This document shows positions 8,887 to 18,870 of a stretch of 64,000 nucleotides of DNA, piece by piece; position 1 is the stretch's first letter; each line of letters opens with the position of its first letter. Both the position numbers and the translations under genes were made by a program. Below the pieces are notes generated by a model, which searched no databases, was not told where the DNA came from, and worked only from the letters and a program-made list of their open reading frames with translations. The DNA comes from Tsuneonella flava (GTDB lineage Bacteria > Pseudomonadota > Alphaproteobacteria > Sphingomonadales > Sphingomonadaceae), in contig NZ_PHSO01000005.1 in the NCBI RefSeq assembly GCF_002870965.1, positions 496,001-560,000 on the forward strand. The letters are read 5' to 3'.

Positions 8887-10122
8887 TCAGGACTTCGCGA
8901 GCTCTTTCAGCGGGATGCCTGTATCTCCGATCGCCTTGGGGTCAGGGGCGGCGCCCTGCTCAACCAGCTTTCGGCCCTGGACGAAGTCCTTCATCGCGTT
9001 GACGCAGTCGAGCGCGATCACCTGGCCATCACGCAGATAGACGACCGAGAACGACCGGGTGGCCGGATCGCCGCGCAGCACGGTTGCGTCGTAGCCTACG
9101 GAAAGGCCCGCGGTCTGAAGTTTCAGATCGTACTGGTTGGACCAGAACCACGGGAAGGCCGCGTAGTCCTGCTGCTCCACGCCGCAGATCGTCTTCGCGG
9201 CGGCGGTGGCCATGTCGTTGGCGTTCTGGACCGACTCGATACGCATGACAGCGTCCTGCGCCCAGCGGCTGCGATGCGCCGCGCAATCGCCGATTGCGAA
9301 TACGTCCTCCAGCGAGGTGCGGCACGATCCATCGACATCGACGCCGTTCGAACAGACAGCGCCGGCAGCGGCGAGTGCTTCGACCGAGGGCACGATGCCG
9401 ATCCCGACGATCACCAGATCGGCGTTGATCGCGCTGCCATCGTGGAGGCGGACGCGGGCGACCCGGCCATCCTCGCCCTCCAGGCAGTCGACCATTGTTT
9501 CGATGTGCAGATCGACCCCGTGGGCGCGGTGTTCGGCCTGATAGAACGCGCTGAGTTCCTCGCCCGCGACGCGTGCGAGGACGCGGGGCAGGGCTTCGAG
9601 CAGGGTGACGTCGCAATCGAGCTTGCGGAGCACTGCCGCCGCCTCCAGCCCGATATAGCCGCCGCCGATGACCACCGCCTTTTTCGCGCCCTCGTGCAGT
9701 TCGTGCATCAGCGTGTCGACATCGGCGCGGGTGCGTACCGCATGGACGCCCTTGAGGTCCGCACCCGAACAGGTCAGCGCGCGTGGCGCACCGCCGGCAG
9801 CCCAGATCAGCTTGCCGTAGCCAACGCTCTCGCCGTTCCCCAGCGTCACCTCGTGCTGTGCCGGATCGATCGAGACGACTTCAACGCCAAGGCGCAGTTC
9901 GATGTCCTTATCGGACCAGAACTGTTTGGGGCGGATCAGGATACGCTCGAAAGGCTTGTCGCCGGAAAGATATTCCTTCGACAGCGGCGGGCGCTCGTAA
10001 GGCAGCTCGCTGTCCTGGCTGATCATCAGGATCGAACCTGCAAACCCGTTCTGCCTCAGCGCGATTGCCGCCTGAGCACCCCCATGGCCGGAGCCGACGA
10101 TGATGACGTCTCTGCTGTCCAT
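8887..10122 (-). CDS. FAD-dependent ferredoxin/rubredoxin reductase type oxidoreductase
   Basis: The 411-residue protein has an FAD-binding GxGxxG near the N-terminus ([14 protein letters not shown]), the [11 protein letters not shown] stretch typical of oxygenase-coupled reductases, and a second dinucleotide site ([13 protein letters not shown]) for NAD(P)H near residue 150. It should pass electrons from NADH through a ferredoxin to an oxygenase. It shares a minus-strand run with a P450 and the Rieske oxygenase lies in the same regulon, so either could be the client. No ferredoxin gene is visible in the window. It starts 18 nt after the Ltp-like gene. Confidence 0.9.
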   Translation of the reverse strand: MDSRDVIIVGSGHGGAQAAIALRQNGFAGSILMISQDSELPYERPPLSKEYLSGDKPFERILIRPKQFWSDKDIELRLGVEVVSIDPAQHEVTLGNGESVGYGKLIWAAGGAPRALTCSGADLKGVHAVRTRADVDTLMHELHEGAKKAVVIGGGYIGLEAAAVLRKLDCDVTLLEALPRVLARVAGEELSAFYQAEHRAHGVDLHIETMVDCLEGEDGRVARVRLHDGSAINADLVIVGIGIVPSVEALAAAGAVCSNGVDVDGSCRTSLEDVFAIGDCAAHRSRWAQDAVMRIESVQNANDMATAAAKTICGVEQQDYAAFPWFWSNQYDLKLQTAGLSVGYDATVLRGDPATRSFSVVYLRDGQVIALDCVNAMKDFVQGRKLVEQGAAPDPKAIGDTGIPLKELAKS

Positions 10123-10140
10123 TTCAGATCATGCGCCCGA

Positions 10141-11310
10141 TTAAAGGACCTCGTTGGCAAAAATGGCCGAACTGACGGTAGGCGCTCCGGGGCCACCGGC
10201 TAGCAGGCAGGTGCGCGCACCGGGTACGGGATTGCTGCTTTCGCCGCGTAGCTGGCGCACGGCCTCGATCGGCAGCCCGATCCCGTGAATGAAGCCCTGG
10301 GCCAGATTGCCGCCAGACGTGTTCACCGGCAGTGCGCCGCCATCGGCGATCAGGTTGTCGAAGCGGATCACCTCGGCAGCGTTCTCGTAGGTGCAAAAGC
10401 CGTGATCGATCAGCGACATCACGCCCTGCGCGTCGAAGTTCTCGTATAGTTGCACCACGTCGATATCGGCGGGGGTGAGCCTCGTCTCTTCATATAACCG
10501 CCGCGCGATGCTGCGCATCCCCGCAGTCGCGAACAGAGCCTCGTCGTCATTTTCGAGCAGGTCTCCCCAGCCTGCCTGCGCGCCTTGCGCGCAACCCAGC
10601 ATGTAGACCGGTGGCTTTGCGAGCGTCTCTGCCAGATCGGCGGAAACCATCAGCAAGGCTCCGGCACCGTCGTTTTCCCGGCTGCAATCGAACAGGCGGA
10701 ACGGTTCGGCGATCATCCGCGACTGGCGCAGAGCGTCGATGTCGAATTCCTTGCCATAGCTGACCGCTTCCGGGTTACGGCTGCCATGGTGATAGGACGC
10801 GCGGACGAGATCTTCGACGATAGCCGGGTCCACGCCGTGGTGGTGGAACAGGCGGTTGGCCCGCAGCGCGCAGAGCTGCGCCGGGCTGGTCATCCCTGTG
10901 GCGAGCAGGTGATCGTTCAGGTGGTGCGCCATCACTGCGGCGGACATTCGCCCGCTCGCCCCTTCGACCAGCGCGCGGAAAATCACCACCGCTTTGGCCT
11001 GGCCGGACAGGATCGCGCCTGCCGCCACGCCGAAGGCCCCGGCGATGCCGCCGCCGCCGCCGCCCCACACGCTGGCGGACCAGCGCAGTTCTTTGGTGCC
11101 CAGTTCGGGCATCAGGCGGACCGGTTCGTTCTTGTCATCGCCGTAGGAGACGAAGCCATCGACATCGGCCGGGTCGAAGCCCGCATCTTCGCAGGCGTCG
11201 ATCACGGCTTCTACCAACAGGCTGCGTTCGGGCAGGGGGGAGTGCCCGCGCTTGTGCTGGCGCAGGCCGACCCCGGCAATGGCGGTTGATCCGTAGAGCG
11301 GATGAGTCAC
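10141..11310 (-). CDS. SCP-x / Ltp-type thiolase-like protein (possible retro-aldolase)
   Basis: The true start is a GTG at 11310 whose GTGA overlaps the DUF35 stop, giving 389 residues (VTHPLYGSTAIAGVG onward). The fold is thiolase-like with the lipid-transfer-protein type ending NTSGGNLAQGFIHG. The position of the thiolase nucleophilic cysteine is occupied by a glycine-rich run (SVWGGGGGG), so ordinary thiolysis is unlikely. Proteins of this kind paired with DUF35 partners, such as Ltp2 with ChsH2 in steroid side-chain catabolism, act as aldolases releasing a short acyl-CoA. A conserved tyrosine lies in VQLYENFDAQ. The aldolase role is inferred from pairing and the missing cysteine. Confidence 0.8.
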   Translation of the reverse strand: MTHPLYGSTAIAGVGLRQHKRGHSPLPERSLLVEAVIDACEDAGFDPADVDGFVSYGDDKNEPVRLMPELGTKELRWSASVWGGGGGGIAGAFGVAAGAILSGQAKAVVIFRALVEGASGRMSAAVMAHHLNDHLLATGMTSPAQLCALRANRLFHHHGVDPAIVEDLVRASYHHGSRNPEAVSYGKEFDIDALRQSRMIAEPFRLFDCSRENDGAGALLMVSADLAETLAKPPVYMLGCAQGAQAGWGDLLENDDEALFATAGMRSIARRLYEETRLTPADIDVVQLYENFDAQGVMSLIDHGFCTYENAAEVIRFDNLIADGGALPVNTSGGNLAQGFIHGIGLPIEAVRQLRGESSNPVPGARTCLLAGGPGAPTVSSAIFANEVL

Positions 11311-11705
11311 ACGCGGCTCCAATTGATGACCGGCAATTCGCCGTCGGGCGTGCGCGTTGAACCGATCGTGCCGGTCAGGCGCTGGCCGATTTCGGGATCG
11401 ACCCGGTCGGGGTCTTCGAGATTGCCGAGCAGCCGGATGCCGCAATGGGCGATCTCGGCGAGGACGGTAGTGAAAGGCAGTTCGAAATCTTCCGTGAGGC
11501 CGAAGCGATGCCAAGTGCGGGTCCACGTAAATACCGTGGCTTCAAGCGGCATTTCGACCCACTGAACGTCATCGGCGTGGCATGCGCCGCAGCGATGGGC
11601 TGCTGGCCAGATCCACGTCTGGCAGGCACTGCATCGCGGGAGCATCAGGCGCCCGTCTTCGAGTGCCTCCCAGTAGGGCGCATCGGGTCCGTCGAATCTG
11701 CTCAT
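11307..11705 (-). CDS. DUF35 OB-fold / zinc-ribbon acyl-CoA-associated protein
   Basis: The start is ATG 11705 (MSRFDGPDAPYWEAL), overlapping the P450 stop by one base (TGATG), giving 132 residues. The N-terminal rubredoxin-like zinc ribbon has two CxxC knuckles (CSACQTWIWPAAHRCGAC), followed by the OB-fold. DUF35 proteins are partners of thiolase-like Ltp aldolases and bring or bind the acyl-CoA. The 4-nt overlap with the next gene supports a stable complex. An upstream in-frame extension exists but lies inside P450 coding sequence and is rejected. Confidence 0.88.
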   Translation of the reverse strand: MSRFDGPDAPYWEALEDGRLMLPRCSACQTWIWPAAHRCGACHADDVQWVEMPLEATVFTWTRTWHRFGLTEDFELPFTTVLAEIAHCGIRLLGNLEDPDRVDPEIGQRLTGTIGSTRTPDGELPVINWSRV

Positions 11706-12925
11706 CAGCTGTCCCAGCGCAGGGGCAGGTTCTCGAGCGCCATGACCGTGCCGGTCCGGAACGCGCGTTCGCTGTTCGGGACCAGCTCGAACGCCGGTAT
11801 CCGTTTGAACCATTCCTCAGTCAGGACGCGAACTTCCGCGCGGCCGAGGACGTGGCCGATGCACAGGTGGGGGCCGGTGGAGAAGGTGATGTGTGCGGCG
11901 CGCTTGCGATCAATGTCGAGCAGGTTGGGCTGCTCGAACTTCCGATCGTCCCGGCTGCCGACCGGCAGCACGTTGAGCACCATTTCGCCAGTGCGGAACG
12001 GGACGCCGAGCAGGTCGATATCCTTTACCACGAGGCGCGGCGTATTGACCACGCCAAAGGCGCGCACTGCTTCGTCGGCGAAGGCGGTCGACAGGCCAGC
12101 CGGGTCGGCGGCCAACCGTTTTTGCAAGTCGGGCATCTGCGCGAGCTGCTGATAGGCAAAGCCAGTCACATTGGTGACCGTATCCATTCCGCCGAGGAAT
12201 AAGACGAAGCTCATCGCGAGGATTTCCCCGTCGCTCATGGGCTTGCCTTCGCCCATGTCGACATGGACGAAATGGCTCATCAGATGTTCGTCGGGATTTT
12301 TGCGCTTCTCTTCGATCAGTTCGACAAGAATGGCCTGGATCTGTCCGCTGAGCTGGTCGAGCAGGGCGGAATTGTTCTGGGCGTCGAAAAATCGTTCGGC
12401 AAGATCGCGGAATTCGGGGAGGCGGGAAAGGTCCATCCCCATCAATTCCATGAAGATAGAGACTGGATAGACCTTCGCCACATCGGCCATGAAATCGCAT
12501 TCGCCCCTGGCGACGACGCCATCGATGATCGTCTTGGCCCAGTGGCGCAGGCGCGGCTCCAGCGATTTGATCGCCTTGGGGCCGAACATCGGCGCCATCG
12601 CACGGCGGTAGGGCAGGTTTTCGGGAGGATCGAGGCTGAGCGGGATCATGAAGGGTGGGTTCTCCACCCGCGGGATCTGCATCTCGCGGACTGAGAAATG
12701 CTCTGGATCGGTTGTGATGGCCGCGATGGAGTCCATCCGCTGGACAATCCAGTGGCCGCCATTGGCTGGCGTCCAGAAGATGTCTGGCGCCTTGTTGATT
12801 GCGCGCTGATACGAGCCCTGGACGTCGCTATCGATGCGCGGATCGGCATAGATGTCGAAATCGAAGACCAGATCGGCGGGAACATGGTCGGGAATGACGG
12901 GAGCAAGCTTGGACGGGGCGTTCAT
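11705..12925 (-). CDS. Cytochrome P450
   Basis: The 406-residue length is usual for a soluble bacterial P450. The heme loop is FSTGPHLCIG with the cysteine ligand at C355. The I-helix carries FLGGMDTVTN, where the usual acidic-Thr pair is D-T, and the K-helix has EAVR (ExxR). It hydroxylates an unactivated carbon using electrons from a reductase and ferredoxin. It lies 12 nt after the CoA ligase and overlaps the DUF35 gene. A CYP125/142-like role on an isoprenoid side chain would suit the neighbourhood, but the subfamily cannot be fixed by eye. Confidence 0.93.
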   Translation of the reverse strand: MNAPSKLAPVIPDHVPADLVFDFDIYADPRIDSDVQGSYQRAINKAPDIFWTPANGGHWIVQRMDSIAAITTDPEHFSVREMQIPRVENPPFMIPLSLDPPENLPYRRAMAPMFGPKAIKSLEPRLRHWAKTIIDGVVARGECDFMADVAKVYPVSIFMELMGMDLSRLPEFRDLAERFFDAQNNSALLDQLSGQIQAILVELIEEKRKNPDEHLMSHFVHVDMGEGKPMSDGEILAMSFVLFLGGMDTVTNVTGFAYQQLAQMPDLQKRLAADPAGLSTAFADEAVRAFGVVNTPRLVVKDIDLLGVPFRTGEMVLNVLPVGSRDDRKFEQPNLLDIDRKRAAHITFSTGPHLCIGHVLGRAEVRVLTEEWFKRIPAFELVPNSERAFRTGTVMALENLPLRWDS

Positions 12926-12937
12926 GGACAGGTTCTC

Positions 12938-14437
12938 CTAGCGGACTCGGGGCAGGCGTTCGTGCGCGTCGGCATAGGCCTCTCGCACGGCGGGTTTGGA
13001 CAGTTTGCCGGTCGCAAGGCGCGGCAGGGGATCGGCGGAAAAGGCGACGTATCGCGGTACTTTGTAGTTTGAGAGGTTCTCTTCGCAGTGGGCGATCAGC
13101 GCGGTCACATCGATCTCTTGCGAGGCGTGGACCACCGCGCAGGGGGTCTCGCCGAACCTGTCGTCCTTGGCCGCGATCACGAGGCACTCGGCCACGCCGG
13201 GAAATTCGCCGACGACATTCTCCACTTCGGCGGCGGAGATGTTCAGCCCGCCCGAGATGATGAGATCCTTCATCCGGTCGACGAAGGTGAGCAGGCCGTT
13301 CTCGTCGAGCGTGCCGATGTCGCCCGAATGCAGCCAGCCACCGCGCAGCGCCTTGGCGGTCTCTTCCGGGTCGCGCCAGTATTCCTTCATCATGCCGGGC
13401 GAGCGCATGATGATTTCACCTGGTTCGCCCGGGTCGCAATCGGTGCCATCGGGCCTGACCACGCGCAGGTCCATGAATATGCCGCCCCAGCCGCATTTAT
13501 CGGGAGCTTCGAGAGCCAGGTGCTCGGGCATGATTGTGGCATTTCCACCGACCTCGGTCTGGCCGTAGATCTGGCGGATGATGATGCCCTTATCTTTGTA
13601 CGCCTGTAGCAGCCTGGGACTGACGCGAGAACCGCCGGAAGTCGCCAGTTTGAGCGAGGACAGGTCCGCATCGGCAAACTCGGGTAACGCGGCAATGAAC
13701 TCGAAGAAGGCAGGCACGGCGGCAAAGCAGCTGATCTGGTCACGTTCGATCGTCCGCAGCGCTTCAAGCGGATCGAAATGTGGCATCATGTAAAGAGTGC
13801 AGCCCTGAACGGTGTAGTGCATCAGCTGCACGAACCCGGCAGAAGTGTTTAACGGGGCGAGGGTTATGATTCGCGAACCTGGAGCTGAAGAGGTTTCCTC
13901 GATCGCCCAATTAGCTGCATATGCCGTGACCGAGCGGTTCGTGTAGACGACACCCTTGGGGCGCGCGGTCGAACCGGAGGTGGCAATAATCACGACCGGA
14001 GCATCTGGATCGGGGTCATGCGTAGCCGCCTTGGTTTCGCCCGTGCGGAGCGCGGCGATTTCGCTCATCGGTCGTGGCCTGATGCCGGCCTTCTCGACCT
14101 GCGGGACGAAGTCTTCCGCCGCAAACACGAAGCGCGGCTCCGTGCTCTCCAGAAGCTCGGCGATTTCGCGCGATTTGTAGCGGAAATTGATCGGGCTCGC
14201 GATGCCGCCTGCGCGGATGATGCCCATTAGCAGCGCGACATAGGCGAGGCTGTTGGCCGAGCAGATGCCGACCCTGTCGCCGGGTTCCAGCCCATCCTCG
14301 ACCAGCATCGCCGCGATCCTATCGGACCACTGCTTGTATTCGCGATAGGTAAGCTGGTCGTCGTGCAGCACGATCGCAGGCTGGGCGCCACGCATACGGG
14401 CCCACCAATCCATTGCACTGGGAAGGGTTTGCGGCAT
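12938..14437 (-). CDS. Acyl-CoA synthetase (AMP-binding family)
   Basis: The 499-residue enzyme has the AMP-binding P-loop (IIATSGSTARPKGVVYTNRS, about residues 150-170), the A5-like YGQTEVGG, the GWLHSGDIG loop, and a C-terminal lid domain ending with a lysine motif (ATGKLSKPAVR). It activates a carboxylic acid to its CoA thioester. It is the first gene of a minus-strand run with P450, DUF35, Ltp-like, reductase and sulfatase genes. The TetR-type operator at 14510-14528 lies about 75 nt upstream. The acid substrate is unknown. Confidence 0.92.
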   Translation of the reverse strand: MPQTLPSAMDWWARMRGAQPAIVLHDDQLTYREYKQWSDRIAAMLVEDGLEPGDRVGICSANSLAYVALLMGIIRAGGIASPINFRYKSREIAELLESTEPRFVFAAEDFVPQVEKAGIRPRPMSEIAALRTGETKAATHDPDPDAPVVIIATSGSTARPKGVVYTNRSVTAYAANWAIEETSSAPGSRIITLAPLNTSAGFVQLMHYTVQGCTLYMMPHFDPLEALRTIERDQISCFAAVPAFFEFIAALPEFADADLSSLKLATSGGSRVSPRLLQAYKDKGIIIRQIYGQTEVGGNATIMPEHLALEAPDKCGWGGIFMDLRVVRPDGTDCDPGEPGEIIMRSPGMMKEYWRDPEETAKALRGGWLHSGDIGTLDENGLLTFVDRMKDLIISGGLNISAAEVENVVGEFPGVAECLVIAAKDDRFGETPCAVVHASQEIDVTALIAHCEENLSNYKVPRYVAFSADPLPRLATGKLSKPAVREAYADAHERLPRVR

Positions 14438-14509
14438 TCGATCCTCTCGTCGCGATCTCTTGTGAATCGCGATCTTTTTGAAAAGTTGAAGATAGCCTAT
14501 GCGACCATC

Positions 14510-14528
14510 AATCTAATGGCAATAGATT
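14510..14528. promoter_or_regulatory. Palindromic operator, copy 1
   Basis: The sequence AATCTAATGGCAATAGATT has perfect 6-bp outer arms and a TGGCA core. It lies between the divergent CoA-ligase run and the GMC gene. It is the reverse complement of copy 5 except at the two weak positions flanking the core. Confidence 0.8.
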
Positions 14529-14565
14529 ATTGACCGAGATCATTGACGCTTGGCGGATCACGCAA

Positions 14566-14584
14566 AATCTAATACCATTAGGAA
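14566..14584. promoter_or_regulatory. Palindromic operator, copy 2
   Basis: AATCTAATACCATTAGGAA matches the consensus but has a degraded right arm. It ends 27 nt before the GMC oxidoreductase start, so this divergent region holds two operators, one near each gene. Confidence 0.65.
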
Positions 14585-14611
14585 AACATAATTGCTTTTC
14601 GGAGAGAGCCT

Positions 14612-16213
14612 GTGAAGAGTTACGACTATATCATCGCTGGTGCTGGTGCGGCCGGCTGCGTCATGGCCTATCGCCTGTCGGCCGATCCATCGGTGTCCGT
14701 TTGCCTGATCGAAGCCGGTCCGCGCGATACCCATCCGCTAATCTCCATGCCTAAGGGGCTGGCCAAGGTGATGGCCGATCCCAGGCATTTGTGGGCCTAC
14801 GCCAGCGAGCCCGAGGATAGCACTGGGAATCAGTCTGAAACGTGGGCGCGCGGCCGGGTGCTGGGCGGCTCAAGCTCGGTCAACGGCATGATGTATGTGC
14901 GCGGACAGCCCGCCGATTATGACAGCATTGCCGAACTCACCAGCGACGACTGGAACTGGGAGCATATCGGCAAGGCGTATGCCGAGTTGGAGCAGCATGA
15001 GCTTGGTGCGGCCGAAACACGCGGAGCGACCGGGCCGCTGCGTGTCAGCATGTCCGATCATAAGGATCGCCTGTCCGAAGAGCAGCTTGAAGCGGGCAGG
15101 GCGATGGGCTGGCCGGAAAAGGAGGACGTCAACGCGCCCGACAACGACGATGCCTTGGGTTTCACGCCGCGAACGATCTGGGGCGGCAAGCGACAGAGCG
15201 CGGCAGTCGCATTCCTCCGCCCAGCCGAGGGGCGCAGTAATCTCACGATTCTGACCGAAGCGACCGTCGATCGGGTCAGGTTCTCCGGAAAGCGTGCCAT
15301 CGGGGTGGAGATTGTGCGCGGCGGCGAACGCGAGCTGGTACGGACGCATGGCGAGGTGATCGTGTGCGGCGGGGCGATGGCCAGCCCTGCGATCCTCGAA
15401 CGCTCAGGCATCGGCGATCCCGATCGCCTCTCCGCGCTGGGCATCGATGTGGTCCATCCCAATCCGCAGGTGGGCGAGGGGCTGATCGAGCATCGTGGCC
15501 TTATCATTCAGTGGAAACTGCGCGAGGACATCTCCCAGAACAAGCAGTTCCATGGCTGGCGCCTGCTGAAATCCGCCGCGCAATATTTCCTCTTCAAGTC
15601 CGGGCCGATGTCTTCGGCGGCGTATGAAATGGGCGCATGGTTCCGCACCCGCCCGGGGCTCAACCGACCCGATGCCCAAATGCTGATCGCCCCGTTTTCG
15701 CTCGACTTCGCGAAGGATCGGCAGGATGTGGAGCGCTTCCCCGGCATGCACGTGGTCGCCTATTCGCTGCGCCCGACTTCGCGCGGCAGTATCCATATTT
15801 CCTCAACGGATCCCGACGCGGCCGCGACCTTCAAGCCCAACTATCGCGCCAATGAAGAGGACCGGCGCTCGATGATCGGTACCGTGCGCACGGTGCGGCA
15901 ATGGGCGGCGAAAGAGCCGCTGGCCAGCACCATCGCGGAGGAGACTATGCCGGGTCCCACTTATCAGACCGATGCAGAGATTCTGGAGGCCTACGACAAG
16001 TATGGGACCTGCGGATACCACGCCGTGGGCAGTTGCCGGATGGGCAAGGACGAAGCATCGGTGGTTGACCCCCAGCTGCGCGTGCGCGGGGTTGAGGGGC
16101 TGCGCGTGATCGACACCGCGATCATGCCCGTCATTCCCGCTGGCAACACCCAGGGACCGACTATGGCGATGGCGTGGCGCGGTGCAGACATCATCCTCAG
16201 TAATCGGGCCTGA
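14612..16213 (+). CDS. GMC-family FAD oxidoreductase (alcohol dehydrogenase type)
   Basis: Translation starts at GTG 14612 ([19 protein letters not shown]) and gives 533 residues. The FAD-binding GxGxxG is at the N-terminus, and the GMC signature [18 protein letters not shown] follows at about 90. The C-terminal active-site histidine lies in [14 protein letters not shown] and a second conserved Asn in AGNTQGPTM. Choline-dehydrogenase-like members oxidise primary alcohols to aldehydes, so it fits after the P450 and before the aldehyde dehydrogenase of the same regulon. That substrate order is inference. Confidence 0.9.
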   Translation: MKSYDYIIAGAGAAGCVMAYRLSADPSVSVCLIEAGPRDTHPLISMPKGLAKVMADPRHLWAYASEPEDSTGNQSETWARGRVLGGSSSVNGMMYVRGQPADYDSIAELTSDDWNWEHIGKAYAELEQHELGAAETRGATGPLRVSMSDHKDRLSEEQLEAGRAMGWPEKEDVNAPDNDDALGFTPRTIWGGKRQSAAVAFLRPAEGRSNLTILTEATVDRVRFSGKRAIGVEIVRGGERELVRTHGEVIVCGGAMASPAILERSGIGDPDRLSALGIDVVHPNPQVGEGLIEHRGLIIQWKLREDISQNKQFHGWRLLKSAAQYFLFKSGPMSSAAYEMGAWFRTRPGLNRPDAQMLIAPFSLDFAKDRQDVERFPGMHVVAYSLRPTSRGSIHISSTDPDAAATFKPNYRANEEDRRSMIGTVRTVRQWAAKEPLASTIAEETMPGPTYQTDAEILEAYDKYGTCGYHAVGSCRMGKDEASVVDPQLRVRGVEGLRVIDTAIMPVIPAGNTQGPTMAMAWRGADIILSNRA

Positions 16214-16221
16214 CGCTCTTT

Positions 16222-16240
16222 TATCTATTGACATTAGTTT
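16222..16240. promoter_or_regulatory. Palindromic operator, copy 3
   Basis: TATCTATTGACATTAGTTT agrees with the consensus in the left arm and core (TTGACAT); the right arm is partly degraded. It lies 89 nt upstream of the TonB receptor start and just after the GMC stop. Confidence 0.65.
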
Positions 16241-16329
16241 TATGGCTGCGATGCATAAGCGCGAGCCGAAAGCGGTTCCATGTTCGACGATAGAGGTCGC
16301 GAACAGGGTAAAAGATTGGGAGAGAGATC

Positions 16330-18822
16330 ATGACGCGCACAAGCGCCCTAGGAGCTTTGTTATTCACGTCTGCGCTGGTCGCGCCAGGTGTTGCCTCGGC
16401 TCAGTCGGTCGATGAAGCCGATGCAACCGGAAAAGCTGCGTCCGGAAGCGTTGATGCGAAATCGGACGGCAAATCCGACCGTGAAAATGCCAGCAATTCA
16501 GCCAATTCAAATGAGATTATCGTCACCGCACGGCGGCGTGATGAGCGCCTGATCGATGCCCCTGTCGCCATCACGGCTGTGGGGGGCGACACCCTGAATC
16601 AGTACCAGGCGACGCGCGTTACCGATATCGCCTCTCTCGTGCCCAGCCTCGTGGCCGGGAAGGCGGCTTCCGGTTCATCCGCCAGCATCTTCCTGCGCGG
16701 GGTGGGTTCGACCGCGCTGAGTGCAGGTTTTGATCAGTCGGTCTCGTTCGTGATCGACGGCCTGCCGATGAGCCGCGGTCGCGAGATCAGTCTCCCCCAG
16801 TTCGACGTCCAGCGCGTCGAGGTGCTCAAGGGGCCGCAGGCTTTGTTCTTCGGCAAGAACACGACCGGAGGCCTCATTTCGATCACAACCAATGGGCCGA
16901 CGGATCATTTTGAAGCCGGGCTGAAGGGCGGCTACGGGTTCGAGGCGAAAGAGCGTTATGTCGAGGGATTCGTTTCCGGTCCGATCAGCGATTCCATCCG
17001 CGCACGCCTCGCGGGACGCTATTCGAAGTCGGATGGCGCTTTCGTCAACACGGCGGCACCCACCTATACCAACTACATTCCGGGCCAGTTCCGCTTCTCC
17101 AACGACGATCGTCGGGGCGGTTCGGAATCCTACGGCCTGCGCGGAACCGTAGAAATCGATTTTTCGCCGGACTTCAAATACGAAGTGAAAGGCGGTTTCA
17201 CCAAGGTCAAAGACGGCGGGCCGACCGATCTGGTCGAACGGTTGTGTGGTGGCGGACGCACTTCGCCGCTGCCAGCAGACCCCGGGTTCGGGACACCTTT
17301 CCCTGCCAGTCCCAATGCGGATTGCTCTATCAATGGCCGTTCCGACAGTTCCAACATCCCTCCCATAGTAGCAGAAACCAATTATCGCTACGCGCGCGAT
17401 GGGGTGCTCTACGCTGACTTTGCATCGCAGTACGTGATTGGCACGGGAACGATCTCAAGCGACGTTTTCGACGTAAGTTCGATCACAGGCTACTACCACT
17501 TCAAGCAAACCGATCTGAACAACGTCACGGGTGAAGCCTATCCTGCCGGCTTCTCTCAGTTAGCCGACTTCAAACAGTTCTCGCAGGAGCTACGGTTCCA
17601 GTCGACCTTCGGTGGGCCTCTCGGCGTGATGTTCGGCGGGTTCTATTCGGACAGCGAATTCGTGTTCAACACGGATGCCTATATCTTCCCTGTCCCACTG
17701 GACCCGATCAACAACACCTTTACGACGTTCAAGCGCGATAATGGGTTCAAGACGAACTCGCTGTCGTTCTTCGCCGAAGCCACGCTGGCTATCACTCCCT
17801 CGCTGGAGCTGTCGGCGGGCGGTCGTTACAGCTTTGAATCGCGCGATAGCTACCAGCGTTCGCTTGCCGCCCACTCCGCTTTCGCGGGTACATTCCCGGC
17901 GGGAATCGAGTTGCGGGACAAGTATAATGACGAGAATTTCTCGCCTCAGGTGACGCTGCGTTACAAGCCGTCGACCAACACCACGCTGTACGCATCCTAC
18001 AAACAGGGTTTCAAAGCTGGTGGCTTCAATATCTCGCAATCGCTGACGCCTGCCGCGTCTGTTCAGGCGGGTCGGTTTGGGGCGGAGTCGGCAGAGGGCG
18101 GCGAAATCGGCTTTCGCACGCTGCTGTTCGATAACGCTCTTGCCTTTAGTATCACCGCCTATCGCTATCTCTATACCGATCTGCAGGTGCAGTTCTTCGA
18201 TCCGCAGACCGTTTCGCTCACCGCTGGGAATGCCGGCGAACTACGGACGCAGGGTATCGAGGCGGATTTCAACTATCGGGTCCCTGGTCTCGATGGTCTG
18301 AGCCTTCGCGGTGCTGCGGCGTATAATGATGCAAAGTTCCGCGATTACATCGGCCAGTGCTACGTCGGCCAAACGATCGCGGAGGGCTGCAACCTGCAAC
18401 TGGTTGGTGGTGCTTATACTGCTCAGGACTACAGCGACCGCACGCCGCCCAAGGCTCCGGAATTTGCCGGGCGGTTGGGCGTAACTTACGAGATGCCAGT
18501 CGGATCGTCGTTCAAGCTCAGGCTTTCGGGTGATGGGAGTTACACCTCGAAGTACAACTTCACCGATGCACTGCGCCCCGATGCCGTGCAGGATGGCTAC
18601 GCGAAACTTGATGCCGCGATTGCATTTGGGGACATCGACGATGCCTGGACGATTTCGCTGATCGGCAGGAACCTGACGAACAAGCTGGTTGTGGCGGCTG
18701 CCAATGATATGCCCTTCACCGGCGGTACGGGTACCGGCACAACTAACGGCGTGGTGGCCGACATGTCGGCATTCGTGGACAATCCCCGCGAGATCATCGT
18801 CGAGGCATCGTTCAAGTTCTGA
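16330..18822 (+). CDS. TonB-dependent outer-membrane receptor
   Basis: The 830-residue protein has a signal peptide (about 1-24, ending ASAQ). A plug domain begins with NEIIVTARRRDERLIDAPV, a TonB-box-like segment. The large beta-barrel ends with the terminal phenylalanine (EASFKF). It should import a substrate too large or hydrophobic for porins. It lies in the TetR-type regulon with operator copy 3 upstream, so it is probably the uptake route for the island's substrate. A terminator hairpin at 18844-18870 follows. No substrate family can be read from the sequence. Confidence 0.93.
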   Translation: MTRTSALGALLFTSALVAPGVASAQSVDEADATGKAASGSVDAKSDGKSDRENASNSANSNEIIVTARRRDERLIDAPVAITAVGGDTLNQYQATRVTDIASLVPSLVAGKAASGSSASIFLRGVGSTALSAGFDQSVSFVIDGLPMSRGREISLPQFDVQRVEVLKGPQALFFGKNTTGGLISITTNGPTDHFEAGLKGGYGFEAKERYVEGFVSGPISDSIRARLAGRYSKSDGAFVNTAAPTYTNYIPGQFRFSNDDRRGGSESYGLRGTVEIDFSPDFKYEVKGGFTKVKDGGPTDLVERLCGGGRTSPLPADPGFGTPFPASPNADCSINGRSDSSNIPPIVAETNYRYARDGVLYADFASQYVIGTGTISSDVFDVSSITGYYHFKQTDLNNVTGEAYPAGFSQLADFKQFSQELRFQSTFGGPLGVMFGGFYSDSEFVFNTDAYIFPVPLDPINNTFTTFKRDNGFKTNSLSFFAEATLAITPSLELSAGGRYSFESRDSYQRSLAAHSAFAGTFPAGIELRDKYNDENFSPQVTLRYKPSTNTTLYASYKQGFKAGGFNISQSLTPAASVQAGRFGAESAEGGEIGFRTLLFDNALAFSITAYRYLYTDLQVQFFDPQTVSLTAGNAGELRTQGIEADFNYRVPGLDGLSLRGAAAYNDAKFRDYIGQCYVGQTIAEGCNLQLVGGAYTAQDYSDRTPPKAPEFAGRLGVTYEMPVGSSFKLRLSGDGSYTSKYNFTDALRPDAVQDGYAKLDAAIAFGDIDDAWTISLIGRNLTNKLVVAAANDMPFTGGTGTGTTNGVVADMSAFVDNPREIIVEASFKF

Positions 18823-18843
18823 CCGTGAACACAAGAAAGAGGA

Positions 18844-18870
18844 GGGGGCGTCGTTTGACGTCCCCTTTTT
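18844..18870 (+). terminator. Rho-independent terminator of the TonB receptor gene
   Basis: A 9-bp stem (GGGGGCGTC with GACGTCCCC, one G-U pair) closes a GTTT loop and is followed by TTTTT. It lies 22 nt after the receptor stop and touches the end of the convergent TetR gene. Confidence 0.85.

Noticed and set aside
8647-10203. Plus-strand frame of 518 codons
   Set aside because: It is antisense to the FAD reductase and to the end of the sulfatase; composition is rich in arginine and aspartate with no domain.
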